This document shows positions 1-7,417 of a stretch of DNA of 11,445 nucleotides, piece after piece. The position numbers were made by a program, and so were the translations under genes. How positions within the stretch are numbered: position 1 is the first letter of the stretch; each line of letters begins with the position of its first letter. Origin of the DNA: CAZOSF01 sp964582415 (GTDB taxonomy: Bacteria; Bacteroidota; Bacteroidia; Flavobacteriales; Flavobacteriaceae); the NCBI GenBank assembly GCA_964582415.1, contig CAZOSF010000072.1, forward strand, positions 1 through 11,445, given 5' to 3'. The notes below the pieces were generated by a model. The model saw nothing but the letters and a program-made list of their open reading frames with translations. It was not told the DNA's origin and made no database searches.

Positions 1-21
1 GCCAGTGCCAAAGAGGGGTAA

Positions 22-57
22 TTGTTTGTTAGGTAGTACGATGGTCAAAACAAACAA
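22..57. repeat. 9-bp inverted repeat (AT-rich hairpin)
   Basis: Perfect complementary arms TTGTTTGTT (22-30) and AACAAACAA (49-57) are separated by 18 nt. It could be a weak stem near the end of an upstream gene that lies outside the window. No T-run follows it, so I do not call it a terminator. Confidence 0.35.
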
Positions 58-90
58 ATCGAGGGTAAATGATAGGATCAACAATAGAGG

Positions 91-135
91 TATCGACCCT
101 GCCTACCGGCAGGCGAGGTCCGCTCGACCTGACAC
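91..135. repeat. GC-rich palindromic intergenic repeat
   Basis: CCTGCC (98-103), a 4-nt loop and GGCAGG (108-113) form a perfect 6-bp stem. It is followed by AGGTC (116-120) and GACCT (126-130), a 5-bp stem with a 5-nt loop. From general familiarity, GC-rich palindromes next to a 'CGCTCnnCCTGACA'-type string are common dispersed intergenic repeats in flavobacterial genomes. That this is one of them is inference, because no second full copy lies in the window. It stands out by GC content from the AT-rich surroundings. Confidence 0.45.
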
Positions 136-147
136 ATTGGTGCTTGA

Positions 148-280
148 AACCTTCAACCCGCCTCCTTCAGATTGCATGCAAAGTGTGACAGACGGGCAAG
201 CTTTCAACCTTCAACCCGCCTCATACGGATTCCATGCAAAGCGTGACAGGCGGGCAAGCCTTCAACCTTCAACTTGTAAC
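148..280. repeat. 58-bp direct repeat, two copies plus a partial third
   Basis: Copy 1 runs 148-205 and copy 2 runs 206-263, both starting AACCTTCAACCCGCCT. A third start (AACCTTCAAC) begins at 264, so the period is exactly 58 bp. Copies 1 and 2 differ at scattered positions. In copy 2, CCCGCCT (215-221) pairs perfectly with AGGCGGG (248-254), giving a 7-bp stem with a 26-nt loop; copy 1 has one mismatch in the same stem. AAC recurs every 7 nt at 148/155, 206/213 and 264/271/278. The block ends about 25 bp before the prenyltransferase start, so it occupies the position where that operon's leader would be. Together with 1-147 this 304-bp stretch holds no supportable gene. Confidence 0.7.
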
Positions 281-304
281 TAAATTAGGTAAACCCACAT
301 ACAA

Positions 305-1219
305 TTGATCGCTTACTTTAAAATTATACGACCCATAAATCTTTTGCTCATTATCCTCGCAATGGGGTTGATTAAGTTTCGTCTTTTTGAAGTGATGGAT
401 ATTCCCTTGGCCATGGGATATTTTGAATTCGGGCTCCTAGTTTTTGCCACGATTTGTATTGCAGGTGCGGGCAATATTATCAACGACTTGTATGACCTCG
501 AGGTGGATGCCATCAATAAACCGGATCGGGTACTTATCGGAAAGAAATTGACCGAAAAGGCAGCTTTCAATTATTATATTCTCTTGAGTATTTTGGGTGT
601 TGGTAGCGGATTTTGGGTTTCCAATTTGGTGGGAAAACCTAGTTTGGCTGTCCTATTTATCTTTACCTCGGTCCTACTGTACTGGTATGCCACATTTATT
701 AAATCAATAGTAGTCATTAGTAACCTATTGGTATCCCTATTGGTGGGCCTCAGTTTATTGATGATGGTACTCTTCGACCTTTTCCCAAAAATGTCACCCA
801 ATGCGGATCCGACCTATCTACTTTTAGCAAAAACAGTTGCATATTATTCCTTAGCGGCCATTGCATTGAACTTTGTTAGAGAAATTGTGAAGGACTTGCA
901 AGACATAAATGGTGATAAAAATGGTGGGCGTATAACACTTCCTATCGTATTAGGATGTTCTCGAACGACTATTTTGGTCTTTGGCTTGGGGGTTTTCTAT
1001 TTCTTTCTTTTACTCTTGTTTTGCTATCATCAATTGTATGCACATACCTTTTTGCTTTTTTACTTCCTTTTTTTAGTGGCTGGCCCCTTGGGTATTTATT
1101 GCATCAAGGCTTGGCAAGCAGAAAAGAAAAAAGAGTACGCCCAATTGTCTGTTCTATTAAAAATAACCATGTTCACAGGGGTAACCTCTATGGCATTTGT
1201 TGAAATCCTTTTACACTGA
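305..1219 (+). CDS. UbiA-family prenyltransferase, geranylgeranylglycerol-phosphate geranylgeranyltransferase-like
   Basis: Integral membrane enzyme of the UbiA superfamily, 304 residues. It transfers a polyprenyl group from a diphosphate donor to an acceptor in the inner membrane; the usual flavobacterial label is (di)geranylgeranylglyceryl phosphate synthase, but the acceptor cannot be read from sequence. Both Asp-rich Mg-diphosphate sites are present: NDLYDLEVD at residues 60-68 and DLQDINGD at 197-204, the latter preceded by REIVK. About eight or nine hydrophobic spans fill the rest, for example around 11-28, 42-59, 90-108, 115-133, 138-160, 222-241 and 247-266. The start is uncertain: no ATG lies before residue 20, yet YFKIIRPINLL (4-14) is the conserved beginning of the family. 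The TTG at 305 is therefore the best choice, with an in-frame stop at 290-292 limiting any extension. Its stop overlaps the Maf start by one base (TGATG), suggesting coupled translation. Confidence 0.85.
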   Translation: MIAYFKIIRPINLLLIILAMGLIKFRLFEVMDIPLAMGYFEFGLLVFATICIAGAGNIINDLYDLEVDAINKPDRVLIGKKLTEKAAFNYYILLSILGVGSGFWVSNLVGKPSLAVLFIFTSVLLYWYATFIKSIVVISNLLVSLLVGLSLLMMVLFDLFPKMSPNADPTYLLLAKTVAYYSLAAIALNFVREIVKDLQDINGDKNGGRITLPIVLGCSRTTILVFGLGVFYFFLLLLFCYHQLYAHTFLLFYFLFLVAGPLGIYCIKAWQAEKKKEYAQLSVLLKITMFTGVTSMAFVEILLH

Positions 1220-1806
1220 TGTTACGAGAAAAATTAAAAAACCATACCATCATCCTAGCTTCGGGTTCCCCAAGACGACAACATTTCTTTCGTGAATTGG
1301 GCATCGATTTCCAAATAAAAGTGCGGGAAGTGGATGAAATATACCCCCCACACCTACAAGAAGCGGAAATCACCGATTACCTCGCCCAGTTGAAGGCGAC
1401 AGCATTTCCAGATTTACTGAAGGGCGAGATCCTAATAACCAGTGACACGATTGTATGGAAGGATCGGCACGCTATTGGGAAACCTAAAGATCGTAAAGAG
1501 GCCATACAGATGCTGCAAAACCTTAGTGGGGTCATGCACGAAGTGTTTACTTCGGTTTGTTTTACCAGTCTTGACTTCCAGATTACCAAACATGATAGCA
1601 CCAAAGTTTGGTTTAAGGAGTTGACCATGGAAGAAATTGAATATTATATAGACACCCATAAACCCTACGATAAAGCAGGAAGTTACGGAATACAGGATTG
1701 GTTGGGATATATTGGAATAGAACGGCTGGAAGGTTGTTTTTTCAATGTGATGGGTCTGCCCACGCGACTTGTTTACAAAACGTTAATGGAAATTGCCAAC
1801 CCATAG
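1219..1806 (+). CDS. maf: Maf-like nucleoside triphosphate pyrophosphatase
   Basis: Cytoplasmic nucleotide pyrophosphatase of the Maf/HAM1 fold, 195 residues, the family's normal size. Family members hydrolyse dTTP, UTP or modified NTPs to monophosphates and PPi, acting as house-cleaning enzymes; the old name refers to septum inhibition on overexpression. Signature elements run in order: ASGSPRR at 14-20 (phosphate-binding loop), SDTIVW at 75-80 with the catalytic-type Asp76, GKP at 87-89, the LSG....H stretch at 102-107, DKAGSYGIQ at 151-159, and NVMGLP at 176-181. The SDTIV version, where many homologues have ADTIV, and the Y-x-x-x-x-KPYDKAGSYGIQ arrangement fit the dTTP/UTP (YhdE-like) subgroup, but substrate choice is inference. 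The ATG shares its A with the stop of the upstream prenyltransferase, so the two are almost certainly co-transcribed. Confidence 0.93.
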   Translation: MLREKLKNHTIILASGSPRRQHFFRELGIDFQIKVREVDEIYPPHLQEAEITDYLAQLKATAFPDLLKGEILITSDTIVWKDRHAIGKPKDRKEAIQMLQNLSGVMHEVFTSVCFTSLDFQITKHDSTKVWFKELTMEEIEYYIDTHKPYDKAGSYGIQDWLGYIGIERLEGCFFNVMGLPTRLVYKTLMEIANP

Positions 1807-1837
1807 TTTTTAGTAATTTTACGGAAACAGTCTAGGC

Positions 1838-2737
1838 ATGCGCTTCACCAAACCATTAACCCTTTTCGCACTACTTCTTTTTTTTTCCTGCAAACAATCG
1901 GAAGAAAACCTCATTCCTGCTTCCCATGACGTAATGAATGACACATCAAGGGAACTCTCCGAGGCATTTAAAGAGTATTGGTACAGCGGAGTAGCAGAGA
2001 TCACTTCTTATGAGCTAAAACAGGAACGCTACGGCGAACTGCACGATGGTACGGCCGTTACCATTTTTGTCACTGAAGATTTTCTTCCCGATGAGCAGAT
2101 AAAGGCTAATCGAAAAACAGACGGCACGGTTTCAGTTTTGAAGCTGAATCAGGTAAAAAAATTCACCACAGGTATTTATCCATATTCCATAATGACCAGC
2201 ACTTTCAGCCCTGTGAATCAGCAAAAGCATGCTCTAAAATCTTCCCACTCCATGCAGGAATGGTGTGGCCAGATCTATGTTCAATTGAACAACCATAAAA
2301 CCTTCGACGTTCTTTCGCATTCTTATTTTGAAGGGGAAGCCGACCAAAAGTTTTCATTGGAAAAAACTTGGTTGGAAAATGAAGTATGGAATTTGATACG
2401 TTTGAATCCGGAGGAATTGCCTACCGGAGAGTTTACCATGATTCCCAGTTTTGAATTTGCACGTATGAATCATAAAAGGCTGCAATTGGAACAAGTTAAA
2501 GGAAGCTTGACGCAAGGCGATTCTTTAACGACCTACCGACTCACCTATCCAGAATTGAAGCGGGAGTTGGTTATTTATTTTGAAAGCAGTTTCCCTTACA
2601 GTATCGAGCGATGGGAGGAAATCCTTCCTAACGGACTCAAAACGGAGGCGGTAAAGATGAAACGATTACGAACCGATTATTGGTCGAAACACAACAACAA
2701 CGATGGCTTTCTTCGTGACAGCCTGAATTTAAATTAG
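1838..2737 (+). CDS. Uncharacterised lipoprotein (299 aa)
   Basis: I do not recognise a characterised domain. Residues 1-17 form a lipoprotein signal peptide (MRFTKP then a Leu/Phe-rich core) ending FFSC, with Cys18 as the lipidation site; the relaxed lipobox is typical for Bacteroidota. After Cys18 comes KQSEEN, acidic residues close to the lipid anchor, which resembles the surface-export signal described in Flavobacteriia, so the protein may face outward; this is inference. The mature part is soluble, rich in aromatic and charged residues, with no cysteine pair pattern or membrane span; Cys143 or so lies in a QEWCGQIY stretch. From memory, proteins of this kind downstream of Maf in Flavobacteriaceae are sometimes labelled 'septum formation inhibitor Maf', but no Maf motif is present here and I would not use that name. 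It sits 31 bp after maf and 3 bp before the MscS gene, so it is probably in the same transcript. Confidence 0.85.
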   Translation: MRFTKPLTLFALLLFFSCKQSEENLIPASHDVMNDTSRELSEAFKEYWYSGVAEITSYELKQERYGELHDGTAVTIFVTEDFLPDEQIKANRKTDGTVSVLKLNQVKKFTTGIYPYSIMTSTFSPVNQQKHALKSSHSMQEWCGQIYVQLNNHKTFDVLSHSYFEGEADQKFSLEKTWLENEVWNLIRLNPEELPTGEFTMIPSFEFARMNHKRLQLEQVKGSLTQGDSLTTYRLTYPELKRELVIYFESSFPYSIERWEEILPNGLKTEAVKMKRLRTDYWSKHNNNDGFLRDSLNLN

Positions 2738-2740
2738 AAT

Positions 2741-3298
2741 ATGGTAGAGAAATACGCCTTTGAAATCATTTTATCACTCTCCATTATCGGAGTCCTTTTT
2801 GTATTGCGCTATATACTGGCCGCAATCGTGAATCGCTTTGCCAAGAAATCGGAAAAGGTGGAACACCGTACAGGTCTAATAATAAAATACATCAATATCA
2901 CGATTGTCTCGGGAATCATCTTGAGCCTTATTTTGATATGGGGGGTTGATTTCTCGGATGTGGGCGTGGTGTTATCCTCTGTCTTTGCAGTATTGGGAAT
3001 TGCCTTTTTTGCGCAATGGTCCATTCTGAGCAATGTCACCAGCGGCGTCATTATGTTTTTTACCTTTCCCTACAAAATTGGAGATTACATTATTATTCAT
3101 GACAAAGAATACGATTATCAAGGGACCATTGAAGACATTAAAGGATTTCACGTGTTATTGAAAACACAAGACAATCGATTAATCACCTACCCAAACAGTC
3201 TCATGCTCCAAAAAGGGGTGAGTGTCATAAAACCAGAGGAAGTGGAAGAATTCCTTCACGAGGAGGACAAAAACATTGAAGAGCATGCCATCGACTAA
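2741..3298 (+). CDS. Short MscS-family mechanosensitive ion channel
   Basis: Small-conductance mechanosensitive channel-type protein, 185 residues, inner membrane. Family members open under membrane tension to let osmolytes out. Visible parts: a first span at about 6-31, a basic loop (NRFAKKSEK, 31-39), a second span at about 47-68, and a third, pore-lining-type helix with small residues at about 73-90 followed by AQWSILSNVTSGV (91-103). Then come FPYKIGDYI (109-117), the standard entry into the beta domain, and YPNSLM (150-155), the conserved 'PNS' motif. The protein ends soon after in an acidic tail (EEVEEFLHEEDKN), so it lacks much of the C-terminal alpha/beta vestibule of E. coli MscS (286 aa). 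No break is seen, so the short form looks natural. It follows the lipoprotein by 3 bp, and that neighbour could be a partner, though nothing in the sequence proves it. Confidence 0.88.
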   Translation: MVEKYAFEIILSLSIIGVLFVLRYILAAIVNRFAKKSEKVEHRTGLIIKYINITIVSGIILSLILIWGVDFSDVGVVLSSVFAVLGIAFFAQWSILSNVTSGVIMFFTFPYKIGDYIIIHDKEYDYQGTIEDIKGFHVLLKTQDNRLITYPNSLMLQKGVSVIKPEEVEEFLHEEDKNIEEHAID

Positions 3299-3326
3299 AA
3301 CTAAATTCAACCTAAAAACCAAATTC

Positions 3327-4648
3327 ATGAAATTAAAAACAGTAGCTACCTTAATCTGTCTTTTAGCCATGCAGGCAATTTGGGCCCAGCGTCCACACAA
3401 GCCCACGGCATCGGAAATTTTTCATGATATACAAAAACTAAATTTCTTGGGATCCGCACTATATATCGCTGCCCATCCCGATGACGAAAACACCCGACTT
3501 ATCTCTTATTTTTCGAATGATGTTAAGGCGAGAACAGCCTATCTCTCCTTGACCCGAGGAGATGGGGGTCAAAATCTCATCGGCCCAGAATTACGAGAGT
3601 TACTTGGAGTTATCCGTACTCAAGAATTGCTCGGTGCACGTGCTATTGATGGGGGAAGTCAATTTTTTACGAGAGCCAATGATTTTGGTTATTCAAAACA
3701 TCCCGACGAAACCTTGACCATTTGGGATAAAGACAAGGTTTTGGGTGACGTGGTCAAAGCCATTCGAAAATTCAAACCAGATGTTATTGTAAATCGTTTC
3801 GATCACAGAAGTCCTGGAAGTACCCATGGCCATCACACCTCTTCTGCCATGTTGAGTGTCAAGGCCTTTGATTTGGTGAATGATCCAAAATCGTATCCGG
3901 ACATCGCTCAAAAATATGGCACATGGCAGCCCAAACGATTGTTTTTTAATACTTCTTGGTGGTTCTATGGAAGTCGGGAAAATTTTGAAAAAGCAGACAA
4001 GTCGAAATTATTAGCCGTGGAAACTGGAAGTTTTTACCCCAGTCTCGGGCTGTCCAATGGTGAAATCGCTGGGTTGAGTCGCAGTATGCATAAATCACAA
4101 GGCTTTGGAAGTACCGGGAATCGCGGTTCTGAAACCGAATACTTGGAACTTTTGGAAGGTGAAATGCCAAAAAACAAAAACAATATTTTCGAGGGGATCG
4201 ATACCAGTTGGAATCGATTGGAAGGAGGAAAACCCATTGGTGATATCTTAAACGCCATTGAAAAGGAATTCAATTTTAAAGACCCCTCCGTTCACGTTCC
4301 CGATTTGATGAAGGCCTATTCCCTTTTGGAAAAGTTGCCAGAATCCCATTGGAAGACCGTGAAAATGGAAGAATTGAAATATGTAATTGCGGAATGTGCT
4401 GGTCTGTTCTTGGAAGCGGTGGCCGACCGACAATCAGTGGCTCCGAAAGGAGATGTGAATGTAACTACGGAGGTTATTAATCGTTCAGCCGTACCCATGA
4501 AAGTAAATTCAATTGAATCGCCTGTGATAGCGTTCCCAGCAACGCTACAAGCGACTCCCCTTTCATTTAATCAGCCCTACAAGCAATTGAGTGTGGAATA
4601 TACCTTCAGTGCAACAACAGCTTCAACCCCGTATTGGTTAAAAGAACC
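3327..4648 (+). CDS. PIG-L family deacetylase, N-terminal part (runs into assembly gap)
   Basis: N-terminal 440 residues of a large secreted PIG-L/LmbE-type, metal-dependent N-deacetylase. Residues 1-20 are a signal peptide ending AIWA before Gln21, so the enzyme works in the periplasm or outside. AHPDDE at 49-54 supplies His50 and Asp53 as metal ligands and an Asp for catalysis. TRGDGGQN (76-83) and THGHHTSSA (166-174), with His170 in the position of the third ligand, complete the site. After the catalytic domain (to about 280) come a helical linker and the beginning of Ig-like beta-sandwich sequence (PKGDVNVTTEVINRS). The start at 3327 is chosen because an upstream in-frame ATG at 3276 would overlap the MscS gene and put 17 residues before the signal peptide. 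The frame is open up to the Ns. The natural substrate is unknown; related enzymes act on N-acetylglucosaminyl compounds. Confidence 0.9.
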
Positions 4649-4748
4649 NNNNNNNNNNNNNNNNNNNNNNNNNNNNNNNNNNNNNNNNNNNNNNNNNNNN
4701 NNNNNNNNNNNNNNNNNNNNNNNNNNNNNNNNNNNNNNNNNNNNNNNN
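4649..4748. other. Assembly gap of 100 Ns
   Basis: Exactly 100 N, the conventional placeholder for a gap of unknown size. The deacetylase reads in frame 3 (starts divisible by 3) before it and in a frame with remainder 2 after it. The real missing length should therefore leave remainder 2 on division by 3 if the gene is intact. Confidence 0.98.
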
Positions 4749-5578
4749 CCATCGACAAAATGGGGCAAACCCAAACTTTCGAATTTACCGTTACCCCCAC
4801 CAAAGAACAGAGTGAGGGATACATAAAGCCTTTGTTGCATATTGGCGATTATTTTGGGGATAAGGAGTTGGTGGTCATCGATTATGATCATATTCCCTAT
4901 CAAAGCATTTTACTCCCTTCCGAATCTAAGGTAGTGCGTATTCCTATTGAAAAAAGAGGAAATACTATCGGTTATATTGTGGGTGCGGGTGATGCCGTTC
5001 CTGAAAGCCTGGAACAAATCGGATATAAGGTGCAATTTTTAGATCCTTCCACCATGGATATCGAAAAACTGAAAGCATTTGACGCCATTGTTATTGGGAT
5101 TCGAGCCTATAACACCCTTCCTGAATTGGCCTTCAAACAGGAAGTTTTAAATGCGTACGTGAAAGAGGGAGGAACCGTGATCGTGCAATACAACACCTCA
5201 AGAGGATTGCAAACGGAGGATATTGCGCCATATCCATTGAAATTATCAAGAGACCGTGTAACGGATGAACTTTCAGGGGTAACACTTTTGACTAAAGATC
5301 ACCCTGTATTGAATTATCCAAATAAGATTGATTCGAAAGATTTTGACGGATGGGTCCAAGAGCGCGGACTTTATTTCCCCGATGAATGGGATGAGCATTT
5401 TACTCCCATCCTGGAAATGCATGATAGTGGTGAATCGGAAAAAAAGGGAGCTTTATTAGTCGCGACCTATGGAAAGGGACATTATGTTTACACGGGCTTA
5501 AGCTTTTTCAGGGAATTGCCAGCAGGTGTAGCGGGCGCCTATCGTTTATTCGCCAATTTGTTATCTTTAGGCAATTAA
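4749..5578 (+). CDS. PIG-L family deacetylase, C-terminal part with ThuA/GATase1-like domain
   Basis: Continuation of the deacetylase after the gap; the first complete codon is at 4751 and 275 residues follow. The start (FEFTVTPTKEQSEG) is the end of an Ig-like beta-sandwich. From GYIVGAGDAVPESLEQIGY onwards the pattern is that of the flavodoxin-like ThuA/GATase1 fold: a glycine-rich first strand, then DAIVIGIRAYNTLPE, then EGGTVIVQYNT, then a late GKGHYVYTGLSFFRELPAGV, as in the C-terminal part of many large Bacteroidota PIG-L proteins. I see no Cys-His glutaminase pair, so this part is more likely a binding or structural module than an amidotransferase. The two visible parts sum to about 715 residues; from memory, intact relatives are about 820-840, so roughly 100-125 residues are probably missing. 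The stop is one base before the start of the 43-aa membrane protein. Confidence 0.85.
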
Positions 5579-5579
5579 G

Positions 5580-5711
5580 ATGAACACCTCCGAAACCTCA
5601 CAAAAAACTGAGTCGGTCCGATTTACATGGAAACGACGATATACTTGGGTTCTTTTAATGAACATCTTGTATATTCTATTGTTTTACCTTCTTATGTTAA
5701 GCTTCACCTAG
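5580..5711 (+). CDS. 43-aa single-span membrane protein, candidate symporter accessory subunit
   Basis: An ATG one base after the deacetylase stop opens a 43-codon frame ending TAG at 5709-5711, two bases before the symporter ATG at 5714. The peptide begins MNTSETSQKTESVRF, is hydrophilic to residue 20 and has a positive patch (R14, K18, R19, R20). It then has one uninterrupted hydrophobic segment from Thr22 to Phe42 (TWVLLMNILYILLFYLLMLS), which predicts an N-in, single-pass inner-membrane protein. The exact 1-bp and 2-bp spacings on both sides are what a real operon gene would show and would be unlikely for a chance frame. By analogy, some SSS transporters have tiny partners encoded just upstream (the DUF4212 small subunit, or YhdT with PanF), which also start with a Trp/basic motif before the span. 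I infer a similar role; homology is not demonstrated. Confidence 0.72.
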   Translation: MNTSETSQKTESVRFTWKRRYTWVLLMNILYILLFYLLMLSFT

Positions 5712-5713
5712 TT

Positions 5714-7417
5714 ATGACGAGCATCGATTGGTTGGTACTTATCAGCACCTTGGTCTTTATTGTCCTCTATGGGACTTATAAATCTAGAGGAAGCAAAGAT
5801 GTCATTGATTATTTAAAAGGAGGCAACCAAGCCCATTGGTGGACGATCGGACTAAGTGTGATGGCAACACAAGCCAGTGCGATTACCTTTCTCTCCACGC
5901 CCGGACAGGCATTTCATGATGGTATGGGATTCGTTCAGTTCTATTTCGGATTGCCTATTGCCATGGTGGTAATCAGTATGGTGTTCATTCCCCTTTACCA
6001 TAAGCTTCAAGTATTTACTGCCTATGAATATTTAGAAAGTCGTTTCGACTTAAAAACCAGAACCATTACCGCATTATTTTTTCTCATTCAACGAGGTCTA
6101 GCGGCAGGAATTACAATTTATGCACCATCGATTATCCTCTCAGCGGTATTGGGATGGAATCTGTTTTATTTAAACATCCTAATTGGAATTTTGGTCATCA
6201 TCTACACGGTAAGTGGGGGTACCAAGGCGGTGAGCATTACCCAGAAACAACAAATGGCCGTGATTTTTGGAGGTATGTTTTTGGCCTTTCTAATCATTAT
6301 CAATTTCCTTCCACTTGATATAAGTTTTACCAAAGCACTTGATATTGCTGGGTCGAATGGTAAAATGGATATTTTGGATTTCTCTTTCAGTTTCGAAAAC
6401 CGCTATACCTTTTGGAGCGGTATTATCGGGGGGAGCTTCTTGGCCCTCTCCTACTTTGGAACCGATCAGAGCCAAGTACAGCGTTATTTGTCGGGTCGAG
6501 ATGTGCGCCAGAGCCAGATGGGGCTCATCATGAATGGCTTTTTGAAGGTCCCAATGCAGTTTTTCATTCTTCTTATAGGCGTTATGGTTTTTGTATTTTA
6601 TCAATTTAATGGTTCCCCATTGAATTTCAATCCTTCTGCCGTAAAAGATGTAAAGCAGTCGGAATATGCCGAAGAATATTATGCTTTGGAGGATCAAAAA
6701 GAAGAACTGCAATACCGTATCCGCAATTTGCAGTTGGATTACGCTAGGACCGATTCAGAGGAAGTGAAAGTAGCACTCTCTGAAGAAATACAAGGGTTAA
6801 ATGCCGAAGAAAACAACTTACGGGAAACGTCAAGGGAGTTAATAAAAAAGGCCAATCCCCAGGCAGAAACCAACGATAAGGATTACGTCTTTATACATTT
6901 TATTCTGACTCAGCTTCCAAAGGGTCTTATAGGTTTGTTGTTGGCGGTTATTTTGAGCGCCGCCATGTCTTCAACTGCGAGTGAATTAAATGCCCTAGGG
7001 TCGACTACGACCATCGATTTATACAGAAGGAATTCACCCGGCCAAAGCGAACGGCACTATGTAGCCGCTTCTAGATGGTTTACCCTATTATGGGGGGTAA
7101 TTGCAATAATCGTGGCCTGTACGGCCAACTTATTCGATAATTTGATACAGTTGGTTAACATCATCGGTTCCATTTTCTATGGAAATATATTGGGGGTATT
7201 TCTACTGGCTTTCTTTGGAAAAGGGTTCAAGGCAACACCTGTATTTGTTGCGGCCATTTTCAACCAACTCTTGGTGATCGCCCTATATTTTATGGATAAA
7301 TACGAAATCATCAACCTTCCTTACCTCTGGTTGAATTTCGTGGGTTGTATTTCCGTGGTTGTTCTTGCATGGATACTTCAAAAACTATTTTTTACCAACC
7401 TAGAAATGACGGAATAG
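5714..7417 (+). CDS. Sodium:solute symporter (SSS family)
   Basis: Inner-membrane cation-coupled transporter of the SSS family (TC 2.A.21), 567 residues from the ATG at 5714. That start puts the first span (IDWLVLISTLVFIVLYGTY, residues 4-22) at the N terminus as in relatives. An ATG at 5627 would add 29 residues read from another frame of the 43-aa gene, so I reject it. Hallmarks: GGNQAHWWTIGLSVMATQASA around 36-55 (TM2, Na site region), GTDQSQVQRYLSG at 249-261, and SAAMSSTASELNALGSTTT at 415-433. About 13 spans are visible. Residues about 316-382 are a hydrophilic, Glu/Lys/Leu-rich stretch that looks like a coiled-coil cytoplasmic insertion, longer than in classic PanF/PutP. The substrate is not identifiable from sequence; the neighbouring secreted deacetylase suggests a sugar or sialic-acid-like solute, which is inference. 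Confidence 0.92.
   Translation: MTSIDWLVLISTLVFIVLYGTYKSRGSKDVIDYLKGGNQAHWWTIGLSVMATQASAITFLSTPGQAFHDGMGFVQFYFGLPIAMVVISMVFIPLYHKLQVFTAYEYLESRFDLKTRTITALFFLIQRGLAAGITIYAPSIILSAVLGWNLFYLNILIGILVIIYTVSGGTKAVSITQKQQMAVIFGGMFLAFLIIINFLPLDISFTKALDIAGSNGKMDILDFSFSFENRYTFWSGIIGGSFLALSYFGTDQSQVQRYLSGRDVRQSQMGLIMNGFLKVPMQFFILLIGVMVFVFYQFNGSPLNFNPSAVKDVKQSEYAEEYYALEDQKEELQYRIRNLQLDYARTDSEEVKVALSEEIQGLNAEENNLRETSRELIKKANPQAETNDKDYVFIHFILTQLPKGLIGLLLAVILSAAMSSTASELNALGSTTTIDLYRRNSPGQSERHYVAASRWFTLLWGVIAIIVACTANLFDNLIQLVNIIGSIFYGNILGVFLLAFFGKGFKATPVFVAAIFNQLLVIALYFMDKYEIINLPYLWLNFVGCISVVVLAWILQKLFFTNLEMTE

Noticed and set aside
1..21. Possible tail of an upstream gene (frame 1 stop TAA at 19-21)
   Set aside because: Only six codons are visible and no family can be recognised.
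148..273. CRISPR array
   Set aside because: Two diverged, directly adjoining 58-bp copies with no spacers and no cas genes nearby.
5..283. 92-codon open frame on + across the left repeat block
   Set aside because: It is made almost wholly of the 58-bp repeats and palindromes. Its peptide is low in hydrophobic core residues and resembles no protein, so openness comes from the repeat's composition.
3276..3326. Upstream ATG for the PIG-L deacetylase
   Set aside because: It would overlap the MscS gene and place 17 polar residues before a normal signal peptide. The ATG at 3327 gives a standard secreted protein.
4577..4903. Frames crossing the N block, on both strands
   Set aside because: They exist only because Ns contain no stops. 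Apart from the deacetylase frame they have no protein-like sequence.
5627..5713. Upstream ATG for the symporter
   Set aside because: The added residues are an out-of-frame reading of the 43-aa membrane protein, and the family begins at the first span coded from 5714.
6290..6712. 140-codon frame on - inside the symporter
   Set aside because: It is a shadow of the symporter. The + frame has clear SSS motifs over the same bases.
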